DNA from: Acidipila rosea
GTDB lineage: Bacteria; Acidobacteriota; Terriglobia; Terriglobales; Acidobacteriaceae
DNA length: 64,000 nt
Direction: 5' to 3'
NCBI RefSeq assembly: GCF_004339725.1
Contig: NZ_SMGK01000007.1
Location: 81,290-145,289 of the forward strand
The notes beneath the pieces were generated by a model that saw only the letters and a list, made by a program, of their open reading frames with translations, was not told the DNA's origin and did not search any database. The position numbers and the translations under genes are program-made. Positions 8,869 through 17,108 of this stretch are shown piece after piece. The number at the start of each line of letters is the position of its first letter. The first letter of the stretch is position 1.

Positions 8869-9376
8869 AAATGGTCTCCTCCACCTTCATCTGGCTCTTG
8901 CCCCACTATGTGGCTATGCTTTATCAACGTGGATGCTGAGGGCCTTCAGGTGTCGAACTGCTGAAATCGTACAACCTTATAGAGCGTTATACATGGCTTA
9001 GGTAGGCGAAGTTCAAGCACTGATCGCTAACGATGTGCGAATATTGGTCCCGATACCACAATGCGGACCTTGTACCCGTTAGTACGATTGTGAAAGACCA
9101 TAGGTGCACGGGAAGAACGAGCGGTGCTTTATTTCGCCAGAACGTGGAAACGAGTCTTGAATCTGTCGTCATAGTGAGGGCAGGGTATTCGACAGCCAAT
9201 CTCGCTGCGATATTCCATGCTCAAAAACATCCGACATACTGCACCTGGCCGATATTTCTTTAGCAGAACTTTCCACATTAGAAGTGGGGCTTGTTATCGT
9301 GCTTGTCATGGAAGGTCGCCAGCTTTTAGGGATCCTCAACTGAAGCGACGCGGCATTTGAAGTTTGGAGGTTGTCA
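8869..9376. other. divergent intergenic region, no gene seen
   Basis: 508 bases between the minus-strand RidA gene and the plus-strand glycosidase. The open frames on both strands are short and have no recognisable product. It must carry both divergent promoters. The only structured element I see is an imperfect inverted repeat at 9070-9087. Confidence 0.6.
9070..9087. promoter_or_regulatory. possible operator, inverted repeat TTGTAC-N6-GTACGA
   Basis: TTGTAC (9070-9075) and GTACGA (9082-9087) match as an inverted repeat at five of six positions around a 6-base spacer. It sits mid-way between the divergent RidA and glycosidase genes, a usual place for a shared operator. No regulator gene adjoins it, and the match could be chance. 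Confidence 0.22.
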
Positions 9377-11563
9377 ATGAAAGTTGCACTCTATCTGCTG
9401 TTGCGCGCTACATTTCTCCTGTTCTTCTTTGCCTCATCTGTCGTCAATAGTTTCGCGTCTCCTCGCCAAAGCGCAAAAGCAGGTTTGAAGGATAAAGCAA
9501 GCTTGATTACGTTGCAGTCAAGTCTTGTCACCATCGAATACCACCAACAAACCGGAATGATGGATATTCTGTGGAGTGATGGTCATAAGCTTCTTGGCAT
9601 TTCCAGTGGCGCACAACTATCGAATGGGTCGACTATTTCTACGACCATGTACCCTGCCCATACTCTCCTGCAGACGAATCAGGGAGTGGAGGGTAGCTCC
9701 GTCTCTGCAGCCTTAACTGGACGTGAGTACACCGTCCGCAGCACAGGGCCGGGACTTCCAGCCTTTCTGCAGCATATCTGGATTTATAACGACAAGCCCT
9801 TCATTGCGATTGAGGCTGAACTTGGTGCTGATGCGAGCGCAATCGGCACCAGGCACTTTGATGTGGTCGAGTTTCATGGCGCGAATGCAGTGCAGATTCA
9901 CGCGGCCGCGAGACTACGACTTTTACACGTACCTTTCGACAACGACATGTGGTTCCGCTACATCAGTTGGCCGATTGCAGAGATGAAGACGGCGGGAAAG
10001 TATTCGAGCAGCGAAGTAACTGCAATTTACGATAATGTCAGCCGAGAAGGACTCATCCTGGGATCTATCACCCACGACACTTGGAAGACTGCAATCGATG
10101 CCCATGCCGCAAATGGTGAACTGGCGGACTTGGATGTATATGGGGGCATCTCATCTCCAACAGGCGTGCGTACGGACACGCATGACACGGTCCCGCATGG
10201 GATTGTGCATGGTTCAAGGGTTATTTCTCCCCGCATCTTTATCGGCTCCTATTCGGACTGGCGAAATGGTTTGGAAGCCTATGGTGCAGCAAATGCCGCC
10301 ATCCGACCACCGCTGGTGTGGCCAGCGGGTGCGCCCGTGGGCTGGAATAGCTGGGCGGCGTATGCCGAAAAGATTAATTATGACCGCTACCTGGGATCAG
10401 CTGCATTCGTGCACAACTCGCTTGTGCCACAAGGATTTGGACGGAATAAGGTGGTCTACATCAACCTGGATGCTTTCTGGTCAAATCTTGACGCAGTGCA
10501 GCTCGCAGATGCGGTGAGAACCATTAAAGCAATGCATATATCCGATGGTACTCAGTTTGAGCCTGGAATCTATTGGACGCCTTTCGCCTATTGGTCTGAC
10601 AATCTGGATGCTTGTGTCGAAGGCACCGGAATGAAGTATCGATATCGTGACATCATGCTCAAAGCGCCTGATGGAAGCTTTCTTCCCAAGGTCGACGGTG
10701 GGCGCCCGCTCGACCCGTCTTCGCCTGGGACGAAGGCGCGGACAATCTACTTCATCAAAGAGTTTCAGGCGCTGGGGTTCCAATATTTGAAGCTGGACTT
10801 TCTTTCGCACGGTGCTCTCGAAGGGGTCCATGCGGACCCGGCCATCCAGACTGGGATACAGGCTTTCAACGAGGGTATGCAACAGATTGTCGATGAGGCA
10901 GGGAATCGCATGTTCTTGAGTCTCTCGATTGCACCACTCTTCCCCTCAGGTTACGGCCACGCGCGCCGCCTTTCGTGTGACACCAAAGGACACATGAGCG
11001 GTGGTGATCAGAGCACTGAGTACATGCTGAACTCACTCACTTATGGGTGGTGGACGGCTGGCTCTCTGTACATCGCTGACCCGGATCACGTTGTCCTCGG
11101 CGAGAAAGCTGATCATGGAGCGCGAAGCGTAACAGAAGGGAAAAGTCGTCTGCTCTCAGCGATCATCAGTGGTGGCATGATCTTGGACAGCAGTCGCCTG
11201 GCAGATGATCCACAGGGCAGGCAACTAGCTGCGCAGGTCTATAACGCTCGCGATCTCTTCCAGGTTGCCAATGAGCAAAAGGTATTTCGCCCAGTTGAAG
11301 GCGATACCGGTGATCGCGCCGCCTCGGCGTTTGTGCGGCCCTTCAAAGGAGGATTCTATCTGGCCCTTTTCAATTACGATGAACTGCAGCCTCAGACCAT
11401 TACGGTGCCACTCGCGCGTATTGATCCGGCGCTCGCAACTGCCACCGCAGTATCCGTGATCGAGGTTGAGACGGGTAGGAAGTTGCCGGAAGCGCATGGC
11501 ACAGTCTCGATACAGCTTATGCCCGCGGAGTCGAAACTCGTCGCATTGCGTCGACAGCAATAG
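9377..11563 (+). CDS. secreted clan-D glycoside hydrolase, alpha-galactosidase-like (GH27/GH36 type)
   Basis: 728 aa. A TTG at 9371 is in frame, but GGAGG at 9366-9370 has proper 6-base spacing only to the ATG at 9377, which I take as start. A Sec signal peptide (hydrophobic L-F-F-F-A-S-S) is followed by a beta-sandwich region (about 35-300) and a TIM barrel. The barrel carries the strand Y-L-K-L-D-F-L-S-H-G, whose Asp fits the clan-D nucleophile, and later R-L-S-C-D-T with the candidate acid/base. The family cleaves terminal alpha-galactosides or related alpha-linked sugars. It heads a plus-strand pair with an RraA-like gene and faces the GH127/TonB cluster, so a role in plant polysaccharide use is likely. 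Confidence 0.75.
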   Translation: MKVALYLLLRATFLLFFFASSVVNSFASPRQSAKAGLKDKASLITLQSSLVTIEYHQQTGMMDILWSDGHKLLGISSGAQLSNGSTISTTMYPAHTLLQTNQGVEGSSVSAALTGREYTVRSTGPGLPAFLQHIWIYNDKPFIAIEAELGADASAIGTRHFDVVEFHGANAVQIHAAARLRLLHVPFDNDMWFRYISWPIAEMKTAGKYSSSEVTAIYDNVSREGLILGSITHDTWKTAIDAHAANGELADLDVYGGISSPTGVRTDTHDTVPHGIVHGSRVISPRIFIGSYSDWRNGLEAYGAANAAIRPPLVWPAGAPVGWNSWAAYAEKINYDRYLGSAAFVHNSLVPQGFGRNKVVYINLDAFWSNLDAVQLADAVRTIKAMHISDGTQFEPGIYWTPFAYWSDNLDACVEGTGMKYRYRDIMLKAPDGSFLPKVDGGRPLDPSSPGTKARTIYFIKEFQALGFQYLKLDFLSHGALEGVHADPAIQTGIQAFNEGMQQIVDEAGNRMFLSLSIAPLFPSGYGHARRLSCDTKGHMSGGDQSTEYMLNSLTYGWWTAGSLYIADPDHVVLGEKADHGARSVTEGKSRLLSAIISGGMILDSSRLADDPQGRQLAAQVYNARDLFQVANEQKVFRPVEGDTGDRAASAFVRPFKGGFYLALFNYDELQPQTITVPLARIDPALATATAVSVIEVETGRKLPEAHGTVSIQLMPAESKLVALRRQQ

Positions 11564-11612
11564 CTTCGATCCGGACATGCAGCAATACTTCGCATCGCTG
11601 AAAGGAGAACGC

Positions 11613-12545
11613 ATGTATAGAGTTATGTCGGCTCTACTGGTTTGCCTTGCGGCCGTCACGCCTGCCTTTTCGCAAGTAAAGACCACGAAGCAGCAAATCA
11701 TGTTCTACACCTCAGGATGGAAGGGACCGCGTTTTCAGGACGGTCGTCCGAAGATCCCAGATGATCTACTCAAGCGCGCCCTGGACGTCTCCATCGAAGA
11801 TGTGTGGGACTACCTTCACGAACGCGGATACAAGTGCCAATTCGAAGCCGGTTGGCAGGCTCTCCATATTGCCAGGCCGTTTGCGGGCCGAGCCCTGACG
11901 TCTCAGTACATGCCTATGCGGCCAGATATGGCTCAAGCTATCGCGATCGAAGGCAAAGCAGAGGGGCGCCTGGGCGATACCAATAGTTGGCCTATTAACG
12001 AATTACAGCCGGGAGATGTTTATGTTGCGGATGGTTTCGGAAAAATAGTTGAAGGCACACTGATTGGTTCTAACCTGGGTAGCGGAATCGCTGCACATAC
12101 ACGCGCAGGATTTATCTTTGACGCCGGTATCCGCGACCAGGAGGAGAACCGGAAGATACCTGATTTGAATGGATTCTATCGGGGCTATGACCCTTCTGCC
12201 TGGGCTGACATGATATTGACCTCTATCAACTCGCCGGTCCGCATTGGACGAGCGATTGTGTTGCCCGGAGATCTGGTTTTGGCGAAGACTGATGGGGTAA
12301 TCTTTATCCCCGCAATTTTGGCTGAAGACGCGATCAGTTCAGCTGAGTTCACGAATCTTCAGGATGCCTTCAACTTTCAGTTGAACCGTGCTGGCGAGAA
12401 CGGAGCTGAATTTGAAGGTGGATGGACAGCCCGAAAGTATGACGCTTTCGCCAAGTGGATTGATGCTCACCCAGAGAAGTTGAAGATGCCGAAGGCTGAA
12501 TTCGATACACTCCTTGCAAAGAAGCAACACGAGAAAGCAGACTGA
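11613..12545 (+). CDS. exported RraA-like / HMG-aldolase family protein
   Basis: 310 aa from ATG 11613 (AAAGGAG at 11601-11607). The longer open frame upstream overlaps the glycosidase in another frame and is not real. A signal peptide (L-V-C-L-A-A-V-T-P-A-F-S-Q) precedes a domain related to RraA, 4-hydroxy-4-methyl-2-oxoglutarate aldolase and the misnamed 'dimethylmenaquinone methyltransferase' group: the L-Q-P-G-D-V-Y-V-A-D segment and the metal/substrate R-D pair in D-A-G-I-R-D-Q. Those relatives are cytosolic aldolases or RNase E inhibitors, so an exported version should have a different substrate. It starts 49 bases after the glycosidase and probably shares its transcript. Confidence 0.7.
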   Translation: MYRVMSALLVCLAAVTPAFSQVKTTKQQIMFYTSGWKGPRFQDGRPKIPDDLLKRALDVSIEDVWDYLHERGYKCQFEAGWQALHIARPFAGRALTSQYMPMRPDMAQAIAIEGKAEGRLGDTNSWPINELQPGDVYVADGFGKIVEGTLIGSNLGSGIAAHTRAGFIFDAGIRDQEENRKIPDLNGFYRGYDPSAWADMILTSINSPVRIGRAIVLPGDLVLAKTDGVIFIPAILAEDAISSAEFTNLQDAFNFQLNRAGENGAEFEGGWTARKYDAFAKWIDAHPEKLKMPKAEFDTLLAKKQHEKAD

Positions 12546-12602
12546 TCTGATTTCGGTGAGGGGCGCAGTGCTTCACCCGCGGACCAGCTACTCGTGAGTA
12601 AA

Positions 12603-12637
12603 GTGCCAGGGCAGGCTGAATGGGCCTGCCCTGGCAC
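12603..12637. terminator. strong 14-bp hairpin between convergent genes
   Basis: Bases 12603-12616 (GTGCCAGGGCAGGC) pair perfectly with 12624-12637 around a 7-base loop. It lies between the ends of the plus-strand RraA-like gene (12545) and the minus-strand GH127 gene (12726). No T run follows on either strand, so it may end transcription in both directions inefficiently or protect 3' ends. Confidence 0.65.
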
Positions 12638-12725
12638 CATAGCGCAATCAGAAATCTGGCCGCTTGTCCGGCGGCTGATGCTGGTTTGAGCATGAGCCTG
12701 TCGTACGATTCTTCCTCTACATAAT

Positions 12726-14807
12726 TCAGACTTCTGCGGCTGCAGCGGCAGGTATCCAGACTTGCATGGAAGTAGGCTCACGGTTGTTCCATGCGTAATA
12801 GGGAATCATTTTGAGTGATGTAGGAGCGCATCCCGCAGTCGTACGGTCCAGCTCCGGCTGGTAAAGACTATCTGGCTGAGCGGCAGGCATGAGCACCCCC
12901 GGATGAGAAAGAACAACAACACCATCGAGGAGTTGTGCGTCGTAGTGCATCTCAGTCGCCGGGGAAAGACGGGCAGCATATAGCGGGAACTGGGCAGGAT
13001 CATGACCAGCAGGCTGATCCATCTGTTCCATGCAGTAAACAATGGGGCCCCGTTGCAGCGCGATGCGTCCTGTGTCATCTGCAACAGCCGGATTTGCATG
13101 GATCACCTGAGGCTCCATGTCAAATATCAGTTGAATCATGTCATTAGGCTTCCAGCGGCGCCGCAATGCAAGGTAATGCCCTGCTACCACACCTTCCACG
13201 GACGATCCATTTACTTTGACGCGGGAGTGCTTTGACCAGCCAGGGATTCTAACGAAGACTGTGAAGATCTCAGAAGCTTGCGGAGTCACTGTAATAGCTA
13301 CCTCTCCGTCCCAGGGATACTCTGTCTTTTGCGTCAGACGCAGAGGTGTCCCGCTGGCAAGATGCCAGTTCATCTCGGAGTTGTCATAAAGGTGGACATA
13401 AACTCCCTCCTCAGATGTTCCATACATATAGCCAGGAAGGGAAGCAAGTGTCCTTTCCAGGTTGGGCGGACAGCATGTGGTGTCATACCAGGGATTTCGG
13501 ATCTTGTCTCCTGTCGAGGAATCGTAAGCTAGCGGATTGCGATAGCAGTAGAGCTTTCCATTAAGGGACATGCCGGAGTTTATACCGTTGTAGAGGGCGC
13601 GCTCGATTACATCCGTGTGTCGCGCATCTCCTGTGGCAGCGAGCATTCGCCAGTTCCACATCATGTTTCCGATGGCCGCGCAGCTTTCTCCATAAGCACG
13701 AGCATTCGGTAGCTCATAAGGATTGCCGAAGGATTCCCCTTCGCTGCGAGCGCCGACCCCGCCCGTGATGTACATCTGGTCTGTGATCAGATCGGTCCAG
13801 AGTGTATTGAGAGTGTGCAGATAAGCTGGATCGCCGGTTTCCAGATAGTAATCTGTGGCGCCACAGCAGGCGTACATGGCGCGAACGGCATGGCCTTCAA
13901 GTTTGGTACGCGAGGTAAACGGTATTCCACAGAACATGTAAACAATTTGGCTGGGTTTGAGCGGAATACGGCTGTCACCCTGCAAAATATAGCCCGCCAG
14001 ATCAAGATATTTGCGATTGCCGGTAGTGCGATAGAGTTCGATCAGCGACATCTCGATTTCAGGATGGCCGGCAACAATGGGTTTCTGGTTTACGCCGGGT
14101 CCATAGTTAGGCAGTAAGAAGTTATCTACGAATCGTATGCCTGCATCAAGCAGGGTAGGGTCACCTGTAGCCCGGTAGTATGCGATAGATCCTTGAAGTA
14201 GATGCCCGATGTTGTAGAGTTCATGGCCGCGCTCCTGTGTGAGAGGAAGCATGCGCTCTGCAGCGCGATCGCCCACATAGTAAGTGTTCAGATAGCCGCT
14301 TGGCTCTTGCGCGGCAACTATCTCGCTGATCATTTTGGCAACTGTCTCACGCAAGGCAGGTTGGTCGCTACTTTGCAGGACGAAGCCTACTGCCTCCGTC
14401 CACTTATAGATATCCGAGTCGGAGTAAACGGGGCCTTGCTGCGGCTTGCTGGACTTGTCCTCAAGCCGAAGAAAGTTATCCATACGTCCATGCGCAAGGA
14501 GTTCGTCGTGCATGCTGGGAATGCTGCTTTCAACGTTGGTTGTACGTCGCTTCGACCAGAAGCCATCTGTAATGACGACTGCGCGAATCGGCACAGTCTT
14601 CACCTTTGCATGAGGAGAGTTAGAAAGATCAATAATTCCTTCGTCTCGCCACCGATTGGCAGACAGGCGCGCATCAGCGGCATAGGCTCCAGTCTGCACA
14701 GGTTGAGCGGCAAAGGAACTAGCGGGCATCAGCGCGGTAGCTGCGGTAACGCTGGCTGCCCGGGAGAGAAAGGTTCGGCGGCTCATCTTTGTGCGGATAG
14801 TTCTCAT
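12726..14807 (-). CDS. Tat-exported GH127-type beta-L-arabinofuranosidase-like enzyme
   Basis: 693 aa from ATG 14807, which has CAGGAG five bases upstream; a few codons of open frame precede it. Tat leader with S-R-R-T-F-L-S-R-A-A. The mature part has the GH127 (formerly DUF1680) layout: an alpha/alpha barrel holding a C-C-G-A motif and the C-C-P-P-N-L-E-R motif (Bifidobacterium HypBA1 uses a Cys nucleophile in a zinc site with Cys/Glu ligands), then C-terminal beta-sandwich domains. Known members remove beta-L-arabinofuranose from plant glycans or proteins. It lies with a second GH127-like gene and a TonB receptor on the same strand. Confidence 0.85.
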   Translation of the reverse strand: MRTIRTKMSRRTFLSRAASVTAATALMPASSFAAQPVQTGAYAADARLSANRWRDEGIIDLSNSPHAKVKTVPIRAVVITDGFWSKRRTTNVESSIPSMHDELLAHGRMDNFLRLEDKSSKPQQGPVYSDSDIYKWTEAVGFVLQSSDQPALRETVAKMISEIVAAQEPSGYLNTYYVGDRAAERMLPLTQERGHELYNIGHLLQGSIAYYRATGDPTLLDAGIRFVDNFLLPNYGPGVNQKPIVAGHPEIEMSLIELYRTTGNRKYLDLAGYILQGDSRIPLKPSQIVYMFCGIPFTSRTKLEGHAVRAMYACCGATDYYLETGDPAYLHTLNTLWTDLITDQMYITGGVGARSEGESFGNPYELPNARAYGESCAAIGNMMWNWRMLAATGDARHTDVIERALYNGINSGMSLNGKLYCYRNPLAYDSSTGDKIRNPWYDTTCCPPNLERTLASLPGYMYGTSEEGVYVHLYDNSEMNWHLASGTPLRLTQKTEYPWDGEVAITVTPQASEIFTVFVRIPGWSKHSRVKVNGSSVEGVVAGHYLALRRRWKPNDMIQLIFDMEPQVIHANPAVADDTGRIALQRGPIVYCMEQMDQPAGHDPAQFPLYAARLSPATEMHYDAQLLDGVVVLSHPGVLMPAAQPDSLYQPELDRTTAGCAPTSLKMIPYYAWNNREPTSMQVWIPAAAAAEV

Positions 14808-14912
14808 GGCATCTCCTGGGCGAGCAGGCACAACTAATGGCCGCCGCCCTCATTCCTTGGATTTATATCGCTCTGCATTCAGTCACTTGAGTTTCATTAA
14901 GCAGGAGAAGGA

Positions 14913-16757
14913 TCAGCTCTCCAACTCTTGATAGAGTCGATACTTTTCGTTCCGGATGGTAGGAAAGCTCACCATCCTAACCTCTTTGGAGGAAGAATTC
15001 ACCCGCCATTCTTTCGACCCGTTTGAAATCTGTCGGGCCGACATCAATTGCTGGCGTGTGAAGCTTCCCGGTGTATCCCCGATTGCGAAGAGCGTTAGCG
15101 GGCCTTGCATCAATGCGACAACCCGGGGATGCTGTGGATCAACTGCCTCCAATTGAAGTGGCATATTTAAGGTTAGTTCTACTCGATCTCCATTTCTCCA
15201 CTCCTGCTGGAGTGTGGCCCAGGTGCCCGGGATCAATTGCACATTAGAGCGCCGTCCATTGACCGCCACTGTGCTTCCAGGTCCTGCCCATGCAGGAATT
15301 CGAAGACGGATTGCAAACTGTTCCGGGCGGTCCATTTTTACCTCTAAACTTGTCTCAGGAAGATAGGGATAGTTCGTCTGTTGTACGAGACTTACCCTTG
15401 CTCCACCCTGGCGCCATGTAACACGTGAAGGAACATAGAGGTTTACATAGACTCCATCCCCGTCGTGAAAGTAAGAACTGATGCCATAGTCGGCGGTGAT
15501 CTGAGGAAAAGTACCCGAACAGCATGGCCACTTATCCGGGTGAAAGAACTTGGACCCGGAATTGTTGTAGTCCGAGTAATAGAAGCTATGGCCGTCAGGC
15601 TGAATGGGCCTGGCACCAAGAATCGTGTTATAGAGCACCTTCTCCATGCTGTCGCCATATCTGCTATCTCCGGTCGCCCGCATCAAATAGCGGGCAATCT
15701 TGAAGTGGCCATAGGCGCCGCAGGGCGTCTCGAAGCTCGCATGCGTCTTGGTGAGGCTTGCTCCCAGATCCCCGCTGCCTGGCGCACGGAAGCTTTCGTC
15801 TGGGCCCCATCCACCGGTAGCAAAACTCTGTGTTGTGCGCACGAAATCGAAACCATTGTGTGCCGCTCGCAGGTACTTCTCGCTGCCCATTACTAACCAG
15901 GCTTGCGCAGCGGAGCTAAGCGCGTTGACATGGCTGTAGGCATGTTCACCTGGGAGTATATTCTGCCCCGCCGCAAGTGGATCGAAATACTTCTGGTCCT
16001 GCAGATAGCGAATTGCGAGTTGTCGAAAGCGCGTTCCTGCCCCACGCTTATATGCCAGGAATAAATTCTCCGGCAGGGTATAGCTTTCATCCCAGGTGTA
16101 GGCAATGTTGGGATGTGGCCTCGCTGCCATTTCAGGACGTGTTAGGGCACGCTCCGGCAGGAAGGGCAGAACAGCGTCTGTCGCATGATTCAGTACATCA
16201 AGTGCATTCGTTGAGCCGGCAAACTGGTGAGCATCGATGAGTCCGCAGTTAGTCTTGTCAAAGGTATATGCCGGCAGGCAATACCCGACATAGAATTTCC
16301 TGCTAACTGTGGGAGCAAAACCTTCGACGAGCCTCTGTACCTTCTGCTGGGTTGGCTTGTCACCAGTGATTGCATAGGCGCGTGCCAGCCCTGAGAGGTA
16401 TTGGCCGAAGCTATGTCCGGGTATATAGCCCGTCATATTATGGGGCGGGTCGAAAACCTTTGAATAGGAATACCAGCCACCCATGTCTTCGCCCGGAGCC
16501 GCAAGCCCGGCACTCTGGCGAAAGGGTTTGAGGAGTGCATCCTCGCTCAGGTTCATGAAAAATGCATGATTGGTGTTGAACTGATCGAGCATTGGGCCGT
16601 CTAGCAATTGCACGTCACTATAGGAGAACTGAGAAAGTTTTGTTCGGGGTGGTTGCGGCGCCTGCTGGCTGAAGAGGGGCCCCTGCCGCGAGACGGCTTG
16701 CAGTGCCGCCGCTGTGGCGCTCGCCTTGAGAAATGTTCTGCGTGAGAAATACGTCAT
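14913..16757 (-). CDS. second Tat-exported GH127-like protein
   Basis: 614 aa from ATG 16757, with AGGAG upstream; the upstream frame codes nothing recognisable. Tat leader S-R-R-T-F-L-K-A-S-A. Same DUF1680/GH127 layout as its neighbour but a distinct subfamily: the second cysteine motif is W-P-C-C-S-G-T and the domain begins with a D-V-Q-L-L-D-G-P segment. The C-terminal beta-sandwich domain is shorter. It is probably an exo-acting hydrolase on plant arabinose-containing or related glycans; substrate not determinable. It lies 105 bases upstream of the first GH127 gene in the same direction, so the two are likely co-transcribed. Confidence 0.8.
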   Translation of the reverse strand: MTYFSRRTFLKASATAAALQAVSRQGPLFSQQAPQPPRTKLSQFSYSDVQLLDGPMLDQFNTNHAFFMNLSEDALLKPFRQSAGLAAPGEDMGGWYSYSKVFDPPHNMTGYIPGHSFGQYLSGLARAYAITGDKPTQQKVQRLVEGFAPTVSRKFYVGYCLPAYTFDKTNCGLIDAHQFAGSTNALDVLNHATDAVLPFLPERALTRPEMAARPHPNIAYTWDESYTLPENLFLAYKRGAGTRFRQLAIRYLQDQKYFDPLAAGQNILPGEHAYSHVNALSSAAQAWLVMGSEKYLRAAHNGFDFVRTTQSFATGGWGPDESFRAPGSGDLGASLTKTHASFETPCGAYGHFKIARYLMRATGDSRYGDSMEKVLYNTILGARPIQPDGHSFYYSDYNNSGSKFFHPDKWPCCSGTFPQITADYGISSYFHDGDGVYVNLYVPSRVTWRQGGARVSLVQQTNYPYLPETSLEVKMDRPEQFAIRLRIPAWAGPGSTVAVNGRRSNVQLIPGTWATLQQEWRNGDRVELTLNMPLQLEAVDPQHPRVVALMQGPLTLFAIGDTPGSFTRQQLMSARQISNGSKEWRVNSSSKEVRMVSFPTIRNEKYRLYQELES

Positions 16758-17108
16758 AACGCTCCTGCAATGTTGGACGGATGCAGCCGCCCGAGTGGGG
16801 TATTTACCGACTGGAAGCAGGCGTCGATGGTGCTGCCTGTAAGAGGTGCTTCGCACGTACCTGGGTTCTGCCTTCGTAACTGTGTGGTGACGGCAAGATA
16901 GCTGAATGTGGCAACCAGATGTTGAGCAGACTTCGCCAAGCACGCAGAAGTGAGCGGCGAGACTGGTTCTACGTATTTGTCTTGATGATCCATTACCGAG
17001 TATTTGGATTCCGCTCTAGAAGCATCGTGAACGCGCTGGCCTTAAGCCAGCGCGCTCGTCGAATTTACTCTGCATGATAGGCATACTCCGTCTATTGACG
17101 GAGCTTCA
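16758..17108. other. intergenic region between TonB receptor and GH127 gene
   Basis: 351 bases on the path of minus-strand transcription from the receptor gene. I find no gene. It holds the hairpin at 17032-17054, and nothing else stands out. Confidence 0.6.
17032..17054 (-). terminator. 9-bp GC-rich hairpin after the TonB receptor gene
   Basis: Bases 17032-17040 pair with 17046-17054 (core GCGCTGGC/GCCAGCGC) around loop CTTAA, 55 bases past the receptor stop. No T run follows on the minus strand. It could attenuate read-through into the GH127 genes, giving high receptor and lower enzyme levels. Confidence 0.5.
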
